Positions 22,759 through 31,647 of a DNA stretch of 64,000 nucleotides are shown here, in pieces; positions within the stretch are counted from its first letter, which is position 1; each line of letters begins with the position of its first letter. The position numbers and the translations under genes were made by a program. Source of the DNA: Chitinophagales bacterium. GTDB lineage: Bacteria > Bacteroidota > Bacteroidia > Chitinophagales > JADIYW01. Below the pieces are notes generated by a model. It ran no database searches and was not told the DNA's origin. It was given only the letters and a program-made list of their open reading frames with translations. Location of the stretch: the NCBI GenBank assembly GCA_020636535.1, contig JACJXT010000013.1:186001-250000 (forward strand), written 5' to 3'.

Positions 22759-25503
22759 CTAAAACACAGTTCCGCCTGTATTAAATCCGCCACCACTGCC
22801 AAAGAAGCCAGAATCAAAAAATGCTTTTTGTTTTTGTAAGCGTAAGAATCTAAATTGCTGACTGGTAACATAAATAGAAATAAAAAATCCTTGTTGATAG
22901 CTATTTGGTATCCATTTCATTTCTAATTGCCAACAATGTAAGTCTCGTATTACAGAAATATCGGTTCTAGTAATTTGTTTGTTCTGTATATCAAAACCAG
23001 AACTTATGTTGACTTTCCATTTTGCTGTAAGGTTAAAATCTAAACCAAGCGACAAAGTTTGATTAATAATATTTGTGTCTTTTTTATTATACTTTGCTTT
23101 TCGCCAATTTAAAGAATAACTGTAATTCACCGACCAAGGAATATCAAAATTGTAGTACTGTCTGTCGTAAACACCTAAGTTGCTATTGCTTAAATCTAGC
23201 TGTTGTTCTAACTCACTTTTTTCGACACCACTACCTACTCTTTTTTTAGAAGAAAAACTTCCGTTTAAAGAAACATTCATCGATTCAAACCTTAACAGTC
23301 GTCTGTTTTCTTTAAAATGAAACGAATTGGTTCTTGTTCCATTCGAGTCTAAAGCATATGGATCTAAATTAACTGACATACTTAAGTTTAATCTTTCTGT
23401 AATATGTGTACTAGCATTAATTGGATTTATATTTAATTTATTTTTTTCTGCTGCTAGATTATAAGACAGTCCAGTTGATAAATTATCTAACAACGAAATT
23501 TTCTTAAAACCAGTAATAGTATCTTTCTTGCTTTTTATTTTCATTTCAAAAGTATTGGCAAACGACATTCCAATACTTCCTACTTTTCCACTTGGTGGAC
23601 CACCGTATAAACTTTGTTCAAAAATAGAATATTCTTGCGTTCTTCCTGTGGTATCTATTTGTACTGTTTTGTATGATTTCCAGAACGACTTAGCGAAATC
23701 TGGTCTAAAATTAAAATTTAAACTTGGTCTAAAGGTATGTCTAATAGCTGCTACATGTTTTCTATTTTTAAACTGAAAAGTTCCGTATAAGTTAGTACCG
23801 AAGTTAAAGCTAAGCCCAAAATCTCTATTGGTTTTAAATTTTCTAAGTGTATCAGTTTCTACTACATTTCTACGAATTTTATAAACGCTGTCTCTAGTAT
23901 CATAGTAAGTTAAAGTATCTCTAAAAATTTTGTCAATATAACTAAAATGCCACCTTTCATTATAATTAAAATTAACATTAAAATTAATATAATTAAATAA
24001 TTTAAAATTTCCTGAAATTGGTAGCGAATGCCTAATTCCATTCTGCATCGTTTCAATTGTTCTCTTAGTAAAGAAAATAGAGTCGTATGTATTAATTCTA
24101 TTAGCAGTTTGAAAATCGTAGGAAAAGCCAATGTTCTCGTACCATTTTTTTGTAGTACTACTTATCTTTTTTTGGAATGGATTAATTCTAGAAACATTAA
24201 AATTAAATTGCGGTAAATCTAAACTTACTGCTCTAGATTGTGTGTTTTGATTATATCTTGCACTAATAGACAATCTATAAGGTTTGCCTGTCCACCACTT
24301 GCTATAAGAAATATTAGAACTAAATGAACTAGATAAGAAATCGTTGGCATTGGTAGAAGTAATTTGTTGATATTTTTTACTACTTACAATATTTAAATTA
24401 ATATTAAAATTAGAATTATATAATCTTTTTTGGTCTAAATTCATTTGCCAATTAATTCCAAAATTTAAAGGTGGTTTTACTCTATTTGGATTTCTTTTTT
24501 CGTTAGCATAACCACTTCTAATTTGAGAAATATTAAAAGATAAATTTCCGTAGTACTTATATAATTTTTTATAGGTAGATGCAAAATTAAGTCGCCAACT
24601 TCCAAGCGTATATACATCTACGGTAGAAGTTAAATCTATTTTATCGTTGATGTGCCAATAATAACCTAAACCACTTAAATAAAAACCAAGCTCGTTGCTT
24701 TGTCCATACTGTGGCATAATCAATCCAGATCCTTTTGATTTTATAGATGGCAAAAAAGCAAATGGCAAGTACAAAGGTGTTCTTACATCTTCAATAACCA
24801 AATTAGCCGATTTACCTACTAGTAATTTATCATTAATTACTTTGGCTTTATTTACTTCTACAAAAAAATGCGGATGATCTAAATCGCAAGTAGTATACCT
24901 TGCATTTTTTGCATACAAAGTACTATCGTTTATTGCTTTAATTAAATCAGCGTGTAAATAACCTTCTAACTCTTGTGTTACCAAACCATAGCTTTTACCT
25001 TTTTCAGTTTTAAAATTATACTTAGCAGAATCTGCCTGATAGTTTTTACCATCATCAGTAAAAAATACTTTTTGATAAGCACCAATGCTATCTACAAAAC
25101 TACCTTTTGCAAATACTTCGTTATTGTCCCAATTGTATTCTAGAATTTGCGACCACATTTCCATACCTTGATATTGTATATAAGCATTGCCATACAAGTA
25201 CATGGTTTTTGCTTTAATATCATATATAATAGAGTCGGTTGCTTTGTAATTAACGACATCTTCCAATTGGTCATCGGCAATTTTAATTTGTTCTTGCACA
25301 ATTGTGGAATTCTCTTGTACACTGTCTTCTACATTATTCAATAATTTTAAGCTGTCAAAAAGTGATGAATTTTTAATACTATCTAAAAGATTGGCACTAT
25401 TTATGTTTGTATCTTGTGAAAAAACTATAGTATTGTTGGAAAATAAATAATTCACCAGCAAAAGTAAAATGACAATTATATGTTTATGCTTATTATAAAA
25501 CAA
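22759..25503 (-). CDS. lptD: LPS-assembly outer-membrane protein LptD
   Basis: A 914-residue outer-membrane protein that inserts lipopolysaccharide or related lipid into the outer leaflet. After a signal peptide (ending IVFSQ) and an Asn/Ser-rich stretch, residues about 90-250 form the OstA/LptA-like beta-jellyroll (TMYLYGNAYIQYQGMEM; AKNARYTTCDLDHPHFFVE), and the rest is a beta-barrel with alternating strands. Highly diverged from proteobacterial LptD, as usual in Bacteroidota. The start must be the TTG at 25503, since an in-frame stop lies just upstream and no ATG or GTG is available. It is divergent from the amidase gene by only seven bases. Confidence 0.9.
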   Translation of the reverse strand: MFYNKHKHIIVILLLLVNYLFSNNTIVFSQDTNINSANLLDSIKNSSLFDSLKLLNNVEDSVQENSTIVQEQIKIADDQLEDVVNYKATDSIIYDIKAKTMYLYGNAYIQYQGMEMWSQILEYNWDNNEVFAKGSFVDSIGAYQKVFFTDDGKNYQADSAKYNFKTEKGKSYGLVTQELEGYLHADLIKAINDSTLYAKNARYTTCDLDHPHFFVEVNKAKVINDKLLVGKSANLVIEDVRTPLYLPFAFLPSIKSKGSGLIMPQYGQSNELGFYLSGLGYYWHINDKIDLTSTVDVYTLGSWRLNFASTYKKLYKYYGNLSFNISQIRSGYANEKRNPNRVKPPLNFGINWQMNLDQKRLYNSNFNINLNIVSSKKYQQITSTNANDFLSSSFSSNISYSKWWTGKPYRLSISARYNQNTQSRAVSLDLPQFNFNVSRINPFQKKISSTTKKWYENIGFSYDFQTANRINTYDSIFFTKRTIETMQNGIRHSLPISGNFKLFNYINFNVNFNYNERWHFSYIDKIFRDTLTYYDTRDSVYKIRRNVVETDTLRKFKTNRDFGLSFNFGTNLYGTFQFKNRKHVAAIRHTFRPSLNFNFRPDFAKSFWKSYKTVQIDTTGRTQEYSIFEQSLYGGPPSGKVGSIGMSFANTFEMKIKSKKDTITGFKKISLLDNLSTGLSYNLAAEKNKLNINPINASTHITERLNLSMSVNLDPYALDSNGTRTNSFHFKENRRLLRFESMNVSLNGSFSSKKRVGSGVEKSELEQQLDLSNSNLGVYDRQYYNFDIPWSVNYSYSLNWRKAKYNKKDTNIINQTLSLGLDFNLTAKWKVNISSGFDIQNKQITRTDISVIRDLHCWQLEMKWIPNSYQQGFFISIYVTSQQFRFLRLQKQKAFFDSGFFGSGGGFNTGGTVF

Positions 25504-25510
25504 AAAAACG

Positions 25511-26821
25511 ATGATTAAAATTCAGTCCAAAAATATGTTTAATAGTTCAAAAATAAGGATTGCTTGCTTATTATTTTTGTTAATAAGCTATATTACTCAA
25601 TTTGCAGATAGTGATATTGTTAATAAATTTAAATTTAAGACCGTTGTTATTGATGCTGGACATGGTGGACATGATGCTGGTTGTAGTGGACACGCTGGTT
25701 CTAACGAGAAAAATGTTACGCTATCTATAGCATTGAAATTAGGCAAAATGATTGAAGATAATTTTCCTGATGTAAAAGTAATTTATACTAGAAAAACCGA
25801 TGTTTTCATTCCATTAGAAACTAGAGCGAAGATTGCTAATGAAAACAATGCAGATGTATTTATTTCTATACACTGTAATGCCAATGCTAGTTCTACGCCT
25901 TCTGGAACAGAAACTTATATTATGGGTTTACATAAAACAGATGCCAACTTAGATGTTGCCTTAAGAGAAAACTCAGTAATTAAATTAGAAGACAACTATA
26001 AAGCGACTTATAATGGTTTTGATCCAGATTCTCCAGAAGCAATGATAGTGATGTCTTTAGCACAAAATGCCAACCTAGAACAAAGCTCTTTTTTAGCAGG
26101 AAGAATTCAACACTACTTTACAAATGAACTAGAGCGAAAAAACAGAGGTGTTAAACAAGCAGGATTTTGGGTGTTGTATAGAACTACTTGTCCTGCAGTA
26201 TTAATTGAAACTGGTTTTTTAACTAACTATACCGAAGAAAAATATCTAGTATCTAACAGCGGACAAAATGAAATTTCTACTTCTATTTTTAAAGCTTTTG
26301 TAGATTATAAAAATGCATTTGAAAAAGGCAGTTATATCATTCATCAAACAGATGAAAAAACGAATGATGTTCCTAAAACGAATAATCCAACTACTACATC
26401 AACCAATAATACACCAACTACTACAACTACCACGACCACAACCACAACCACAAATAATAATGCTAGTACATCAACTAATAGTCAAACGAATACCAATACT
26501 CAAAATCAAACTACTACTAATAATTCCAATAACAATACACCAACTATAGATGCATTTAATGGTGTATTATACAAAGTACAGTTTAAAGCAACAGATAATA
26601 TATGTTCATCTACCGATAAAATTTATCAGCAATTGCCTTATGTGCATTTTGAGTTTGTAAACGGATTGTACAAATATTTAAGTGGTCCATACGACACTTA
26701 TTCTAAAGCAAAAACGATACAAGACAAAGCCAAAAAATTAGGTTATAAAGATGCCTTTATTGCTGTTTATAAGAATGGTGTGCGATTAAGTTTTTCTGAA
26801 GCTAAACAATATTTTAATTAA
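25511..26821 (+). CDS. N-acetylmuramoyl-L-alanine amidase with SPOR domain
   Basis: A 436-residue exported zinc amidase (Amidase_3/AmiC type) that removes stem peptides from peptidoglycan. Zinc ligands H51 (DAGHGG), E66 (SNEKN) and H121 (SIHCNAN) and the catalytic ETGF motif are present. A Thr/Asn low-complexity linker (about residues 290-345) leads to a C-terminal SPOR-like domain that would bind denuded septal glycan. The start may be 25511 or the in-frame ATG at 25535; the second leaves more room for a promoter beside divergent lptD. mlaD follows by 41 nt and probably belongs to the same operon. Confidence 0.92.
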   Translation: MIKIQSKNMFNSSKIRIACLLFLLISYITQFADSDIVNKFKFKTVVIDAGHGGHDAGCSGHAGSNEKNVTLSIALKLGKMIEDNFPDVKVIYTRKTDVFIPLETRAKIANENNADVFISIHCNANASSTPSGTETYIMGLHKTDANLDVALRENSVIKLEDNYKATYNGFDPDSPEAMIVMSLAQNANLEQSSFLAGRIQHYFTNELERKNRGVKQAGFWVLYRTTCPAVLIETGFLTNYTEEKYLVSNSGQNEISTSIFKAFVDYKNAFEKGSYIIHQTDEKTNDVPKTNNPTTTSTNNTPTTTTTTTTTTTTNNNASTSTNSQTNTNTQNQTTTNNSNNNTPTIDAFNGVLYKVQFKATDNICSSTDKIYQQLPYVHFEFVNGLYKYLSGPYDTYSKAKTIQDKAKKLGYKDAFIAVYKNGVRLSFSEAKQYFN

Positions 26822-26862
26822 TAGCAAAATATCACTATATTTGGCGATAAATCCTCATATTA

Positions 26863-27906
26863 GTGAAGAATAAAACTGAAATAGCCGTTGGTGCACTTAC
26901 ATTACTTGGAATTATTGCTTTTATTTTAGGTTATAAATTTCTTAAAGGCGATGATGTATTTACTAGAAGTCAATACATAGTTTGTGTTGCAGACCAAACC
27001 AATAACTTACTACCATCAAATGCTGTTCTAGAAAACGGAGTTAAAATTGGTAGAGTTTCTGAAATAAAATTAGGCGATAGTCCAAAGTACTTAAATAAAG
27101 CAGTGTTTATTCTAAAACTAGACAAAGACATTAAAATTCCTGTAGATAGTAAGTTTAAAATTTATGGTTTAGATATGCTAGGACAAATGGGAATGGCTTT
27201 ATTGCGTGGTACTAGTACAACTTACGCTGGCGAAAACGATACACTCTATTGTATTGCTAGTGGTAACTCTATTGATGAAGCAGTGAATTTGGTAAAAGAT
27301 GTAAAACCAAAACTAGACAGTTTGATGAATTCGGTTACTGGTTTAGTAAATAATTTAAATACTTCTTTAGGTAGTGGCGAAAATAATTTGCTAGCAAGAG
27401 CAATGAACGATTTAACAGCTACGCTAAATTCTGTCAATAAATTATCAGATAATATTAATGGAATTTTGACTAGCGAAAAAACAAATTTACACGGTATTTT
27501 AACCAACGCCAATAAATTAACTGCTGATTTTGCTAAGGAAACAGGAAAAATAGATTCTATTTTAGCTAACTTTAATACACTTTCAGGAAAACTCAATAAT
27601 GTAGATTTAGAAGGAACTGTTGGTGCTGCTAAGAAAACATTAGAAGACTTACAAGCTACTTTGAAAAAAGTAAACGAAGGCGATGGAAGCATTGCTAAAC
27701 TACTTAACGAAGATGGTGCTTATAACGACATCATGAAAACAATTGGTACTTTAGACGACTTGCTGAAAGACTTAAAAGCAAATCCTAAAAAATATATTAA
27801 TCTTTCTATATTTGATAAGAGTAAACATATTACAGTAGACAGTCCAGAAGATTCTATTGAAATTATGAACAAAAAGAAAGTTAAAATAATAGACAATAAA
27901 GATTAA
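26863..27906 (+). CDS. mlaD: MlaD/MCE-domain lipid transport protein
   Basis: A 347-residue substrate-binding component of an MCE-type phospholipid transporter. An N-terminal membrane anchor (VGALTLLGIIAFILGYKFLKG) is followed by the MCE domain (about residues 35-125, with NGVKIGRVSEIKL and YGLDMLGQMGMALL) and a long helical, coiled-coil-like tail rich in Asn, Leu and Lys. The start is GTG at 26863; a TATATTTG box at 26836-26843 could add an internal promoter. No MlaE or MlaF partner lies in the window. Position between amidase and OstA-like gene fits envelope maintenance. Confidence 0.9.
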   Translation: MKNKTEIAVGALTLLGIIAFILGYKFLKGDDVFTRSQYIVCVADQTNNLLPSNAVLENGVKIGRVSEIKLGDSPKYLNKAVFILKLDKDIKIPVDSKFKIYGLDMLGQMGMALLRGTSTTYAGENDTLYCIASGNSIDEAVNLVKDVKPKLDSLMNSVTGLVNNLNTSLGSGENNLLARAMNDLTATLNSVNKLSDNINGILTSEKTNLHGILTNANKLTADFAKETGKIDSILANFNTLSGKLNNVDLEGTVGAAKKTLEDLQATLKKVNEGDGSIAKLLNEDGAYNDIMKTIGTLDDLLKDLKANPKKYINLSIFDKSKHITVDSPEDSIEIMNKKKVKIIDNKD

Positions 27907-27966
27907 CTAAACTATTGCTTTCATTACAACATTTTGATAATCTGAAATAGTAGACCAAACGACCTT

Positions 27967-28141
27967 CACTAAACCTGCCAACCGCAGGCTGGTTTAGTGA
28001 GTACTAGTAAAAAAGCGTAAAGAAAATCTTGCTGTTTGAGCAAAGCGAGTTTCAAGATTTTTAGTTTTTTTAAGTAGTTCGAGCGTTAAGAATTTATTGC
28101 AGTCTTGATTTTTTGCTACTTTTGTATCAAGGCAAAAGTAG
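27967..28141. repeat. Palindromic intergenic element in a gene-free 334-bp gap
   Basis: The gap between mlaD and the OstA-like gene contains CACTAAACC/GGTTTAGTG (27967-27975 with 27991-27999, enclosing CCTGC/GCAGG) and CTACTTTTG/CAAAAGTAG (28116-28124 with 28133-28141). No reading frame of substance is present. The GC-richer first palindrome and AAAGCGAG-type text between them look like dispersed Bacteroidota intergenic repeats; no second copy is in this window. Confidence 0.45.
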
Positions 28142-28165
28142 ATGTTAACTAAGTTATAAGTAGAA

Positions 28166-28197
28166 TTTGTTTTTAATAAAACTATAAAATATATTTA
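28166..28197 (+). promoter_or_regulatory. Promoter of the OstA-like gene (TTTG-N20-TATATTTA)
   Basis: TTTG at 28166-28169 and TATATTTA at 28190-28197 have 20-bp spacing, giving a leader of roughly 35-40 nt. Two further exact -7 boxes lie closer to the gene, TATATTTG at 28215-28222 and TAAATTTG at 28229-28236, the latter only four bases before the TTG start. Confidence 0.45.
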
Positions 28198-28240
28198 ATC
28201 TAATTAACAACCATTATATTTGCTTCCGTAAATTTGCGTA

Positions 28241-30145
28241 TTGAAATCAATAAAACATATTATTCTTATCATCAGTTGTATATTTACAATAACTATAGGA
28301 TATAGCCAAACCAACAATAGCTATTTTCCACCAATACCAAAAGATACACTTCAGCGAAAACAAATTCAAATTAAACAAACCGATTCATTAGCTTATATTT
28401 CTGATGGATTTTACAAATTCAGAAAATTAATAGGTCATGTAATTCTAAAACATGAGCAAGCAACGATGTGGTGCGATAGTGCTTTAATTGATTTAAATGC
28501 CAACTACCTAACTGCTTACGGAAAACCAGTTCGCATAAACGATGCAGACACCGTAAATATTTATGGTAATTTTTTAGAATATTTTGGCGATACAAAAATT
28601 AGTAGAATTACAGGAAATGCCAAATTAAAAGATGAAGAAACAACCATAACATCTGATGAATTTACTTATAATTTAGATACAGATATTGGATTTTATAGAA
28701 CTGGTGGGAAAATGGTGAAAGATAAAACGACATTAGTCAGTGATATTGCTTACTACTATCATAGAAAGCATGAAACTTTTTTCTATGGCAATGTTGTAGT
28801 ACTAGATGATAAAAGAACTATTTACACCGATTCATTAAGATATAACACAGAAAAAGAAATTATATATTTTATTACAAAAACTAAAATTGTAGATGAAGAT
28901 AGCAGTGTCATTTATACAGATGATGGCTATTACGACACCAAAAAAGAAAGATTGTACTTAGGTAAAAATGCAGAAATTTATAAAGACGATAAAATTATAA
29001 AAGGCAATGTAGTACAGTACGACAAAGAAAAAGAATCAGCACTAATTAAAGGCAATGGTATGCTAATAGACACTACAGAAAACAGTACTGTGCTTGGAAA
29101 TAAAATTATCTACTACGAAAAAGACGAATATCTTTTAGCAACAGAAGATCCATTAATCATTAATGTAAATGACGACAACGACACACTATACTTAAGTGCA
29201 GATACTTTGATAAGCTATTCAATAATCAATCCAACTAAAAATATTATAGATACTAATTTAATTGTAGGAGATTCTACTGTAGTACAACAAGATTCCATCC
29301 TCATAAAAAAAGATACGCTAGCAATTACATCAGATTCTATGATGATTTTGAATGATACAAGTATAGTACTCGACAATTTTACTAGAACAACACCAGACTC
29401 ATTAAAAGTAATGTTTGCTTACAAAAATGTAAAAATGCTACAAAAAGAATTTTCTGCTGTTTGCGACTCAATGTTTTATTCTGAAGTAGATTCTATATTT
29501 AAACTTTATTATCATCCAATCATTTGGATAGACTCTACACAAATAACTGGAGATTCTATATATATTTATACAAAAGATGAAGAATTAAATCATGTAACTG
29601 TTTTTAATAATGCATTTATTATTAATTGGATAGAAGGAGAAATTTTCAATCAAATAAAAGGAAAAAACATAGAAGCAGATATTGTTGACGACAAACTAAA
29701 AAGCGTTTTTGTTGATGCTAATGCAGAAAGTATTTACTACATACAAGATGATGATGAAGCATATATTGGTAACAACAAATCGACTTCTGGAAATATAGAA
29801 ATTTGGTTTGACGAAGACGATGAAGTCAGCAGAATAAAACTCACTATTGCACCAGAAGCTGTGTTTACACCAATGGAAAAAACAACAGTTACTGCCAACA
29901 GACTAGAAGGTTTTAATTGGCAATGGGAAAAGAAACCTAAAACACTATTTGATATAATAAGAGATAGAAATCAATATGAAAACTACTTATTAAAGAAAGA
30001 CAATAAAAAAGAAGCGGCTACTACAACAGAAATACCACACCAAGAAAGCATTAATTACTCTAAAAATAATTTTGATGCACTACAACAAGAACATCAAGTA
30101 ACCAAACCAGAAAAGAAAGGCAAATTTATAAAAAAAGAAAAGTAG
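28241..30145 (+). CDS. OstA/LptA-like LPS export protein
   Basis: A 634-residue exported protein with a signal peptide (ending IGYSQ) and repeated OstA-like jellyroll units over residues about 45-330, each with the pattern Y...G.v.i.d...i.aD...Y, as in LptA and the N-domain of LptD; further similar strands reach about residue 560. It probably bridges the periplasm for lipopolysaccharide transport to LptD, encoded 3 kb away on the other strand. A Lys/Glu-rich tail ends the protein. The TTG at 28241 is the only possible start: an in-frame TAA lies four codons upstream and no ATG or GTG is near. Confidence 0.85.
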   Translation: MKSIKHIILIISCIFTITIGYSQTNNSYFPPIPKDTLQRKQIQIKQTDSLAYISDGFYKFRKLIGHVILKHEQATMWCDSALIDLNANYLTAYGKPVRINDADTVNIYGNFLEYFGDTKISRITGNAKLKDEETTITSDEFTYNLDTDIGFYRTGGKMVKDKTTLVSDIAYYYHRKHETFFYGNVVVLDDKRTIYTDSLRYNTEKEIIYFITKTKIVDEDSSVIYTDDGYYDTKKERLYLGKNAEIYKDDKIIKGNVVQYDKEKESALIKGNGMLIDTTENSTVLGNKIIYYEKDEYLLATEDPLIINVNDDNDTLYLSADTLISYSIINPTKNIIDTNLIVGDSTVVQQDSILIKKDTLAITSDSMMILNDTSIVLDNFTRTTPDSLKVMFAYKNVKMLQKEFSAVCDSMFYSEVDSIFKLYYHPIIWIDSTQITGDSIYIYTKDEELNHVTVFNNAFIINWIEGEIFNQIKGKNIEADIVDDKLKSVFVDANAESIYYIQDDDEAYIGNNKSTSGNIEIWFDEDDEVSRIKLTIAPEAVFTPMEKTTVTANRLEGFNWQWEKKPKTLFDIIRDRNQYENYLLKKDNKKEAATTTEIPHQESINYSKNNFDALQQEHQVTKPEKKGKFIKKEK

Positions 30146-30325
30146 CATTTTAGTTATTGCTTGTTTGTTCTAAAAATAATTTTTAATGATGAAGATTTTA
30201 TTCTTTTCAGACTTACTAAGAAAATACTGATAATTAATTTAGCATAACTCTACATTTTGTATTATTTTTAATGAATTATAGTATTAAAGTATTTCAAAAT
30301 AATTTAATAAAAAAATATAAATTTA

Positions 30326-31150
30326 ATGAGAAATCAAAATAAAGTTTGCATCTTTTTATTATTAGTTATAATAGGTATTACTTCTTGTAAAAAGGACTGT
30401 GTTAAACAGTTACAACATTTTATTTCAGAGAAAAAATATGAAAAAACAATTGATAAGGCAACAAAGTGTCTATCAAAAAGTGATGATAGACTTATTTATG
30501 CTTACCGTGGTGTAGCTTATTATAATATAGGAGAATATAATAAGGCATATAAAGACTTAGTTTATGCCATAATAAATGAAGAAGTTACACCAGAAATTAT
30601 AGAAGTACTAATTTTAACAGAAGAGCAATTAGGAAAATATGAAGAAGCAATAATGAATACTTCAAAACTGATAAACTTTGATTCTACCAATATTGATTAT
30701 TTTTATAGGAGAGGTGAACTATACGGAAAATTGGGAGCATATGAAAATACAATAGATGATATGTCCTTTGTAATTAGAAAGGATAGTACATATACCAATG
30801 CTTTAAATGAGCGTGGTCTTGCTTATTGTAAACTGGGAAGTTATAAAAACGCTATCAAGGATTTTAGTTCTGCAATAGAAATAAAACCAACAGAAAGTTC
30901 ACTTTATTATAATAGAGCAATATCATTAATGTATATGAAAAATAATGCCATGGCTCTTAAAGATTTAAATAAATCAATTAAAATAGATAGCACAAATGGT
31001 ACTTCTTATTATAATAGAGCAATAGTACATATGTTTTTAGATATGAAAAATGAAAGTTGTAATGATTTAGAAAAAGCAATATCATTGAACTTTAATAATA
31101 TTGAGAAAGAATTATATGATTACTGCAACCTTAATATTTTGGAGAAATAA
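30326..31150 (+). CDS. TPR-repeat lipoprotein
   Basis: A 274-residue lipoprotein: the signal peptide ends at lipobox ITSC (Cys 21). The mature chain is a run of about six tetratricopeptide repeats; typical units are GVAYYNIGEYNKAYKDL, ERGLAYCKLGSYKNAIKDF and NRAISLMYMKNNAMALKDL. It is likely a periplasm- or surface-facing protein-protein interaction platform; partners are unknown. Monocistronic, with 180 bp of AT-rich sequence upstream where I see no gene. Confidence 0.85.
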   Translation: MRNQNKVCIFLLLVIIGITSCKKDCVKQLQHFISEKKYEKTIDKATKCLSKSDDRLIYAYRGVAYYNIGEYNKAYKDLVYAIINEEVTPEIIEVLILTEEQLGKYEEAIMNTSKLINFDSTNIDYFYRRGELYGKLGAYENTIDDMSFVIRKDSTYTNALNERGLAYCKLGSYKNAIKDFSSAIEIKPTESSLYYNRAISLMYMKNNAMALKDLNKSIKIDSTNGTSYYNRAIVHMFLDMKNESCNDLEKAISLNFNNIEKELYDYCNLNILEK

Positions 31151-31162
31151 ATTATAAATCTA

Positions 31163-31309
31163 CTAAAAATGTAGCGTTGTTACTTGATAGATGAATAGGA
31201 TATAAATAAAAATAAATAACAAACCTTCCCAAACAGAAATGCGTTTCTCTTGTGTCAATAAATAAAAAAACAAATCTCCTATATGTTCTGGTATATCATT
31301 AAAACTCAT
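31163..31309 (-). CDS. Possible 48-residue membrane microprotein
   Basis: An ATG at 31309 opens a 48-codon frame ending at 31163. It reads like protein rather than noise: an acidic, aromatic N-terminal half (FNDIPEHIGDLFFYLLTQEK) and one hydrophobic segment (GLLFIFIYILFIYQV) that would cross the membrane. I know no homologue, and no -7 box is visible upstream, so it could be a chance frame or a remnant. Confidence 0.35.
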   Translation of the reverse strand: MSFNDIPEHIGDLFFYLLTQEKRISVWEGLLFIFIYILFIYQVTTLHF

Positions 31310-31420
31310 TTCAATAGACTTCTTTCATAATAATAGATGTTATTGATAAGTTCTCTTACTTTTTAGCAGATGTCTCTTGTAAGAGGACGCTGCAATAATT
31401 TAAAGGTAAAAAATACTTTC

Positions 31421-31446
31421 GCAGAGTCTCTTTTAGAAGACTCTGC
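31421..31446. repeat. GC-richer hairpin in the 497-bp intergenic gap
   Basis: GCAGAGTCT (31421-31429) pairs perfectly with AGACTCTGC (31438-31446). About 30 bp earlier, AGAGGACGCTG (31382-31392) is the exact reverse complement of the CAGCGTCCTCT core of the repeat copies at 46.9 and 47.7 kb. Both belong to the repeat-rich interval 31370-31610. Confidence 0.5.
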
Positions 31447-31487
31447 TTTGAAGTGCATGAATTATGAAAGAGATCTAATACTTAATT

Positions 31488-31566
31488 TATAGATGCTGAA
31501 ACAAGTTCAGCAAGTAGATTTACTACTTAACTTATTGTTCGTGAGACACTAACCATGGCTAAGGAA
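31488..31566 (+). repeat. Dispersed intergenic repeat, copy A (right half)
   Basis: About 79 bp including the hairpin GCTGAA/TTCAGC, then GTAGAT, CTTATT and GTGAGACAC. It is roughly 85% identical to 46931-47006 and also matches 47720-47817. The left half (CATCAGCGTCC region) is missing here; only an inverted fragment lies upstream. Confidence 0.8.
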
Positions 31567-31588
31567 ACAAGTTCGGCATAGTATAGCG

Positions 31589-31606
31589 ATGCTTTATTTC
31601 GTTCAG
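31589..31606 (+). repeat. Short dispersed motif ATGCTTTATTTCGTTCAG
   Basis: Eighteen bases that recur with one mismatch at 34774-34791, also in a gene-free gap. It adjoins repeat copy A. Confidence 0.5.
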
Positions 31607-31647
31607 TAAAAATAAATCTTACTACAAAAAAACGGCTACTAAGTCAA

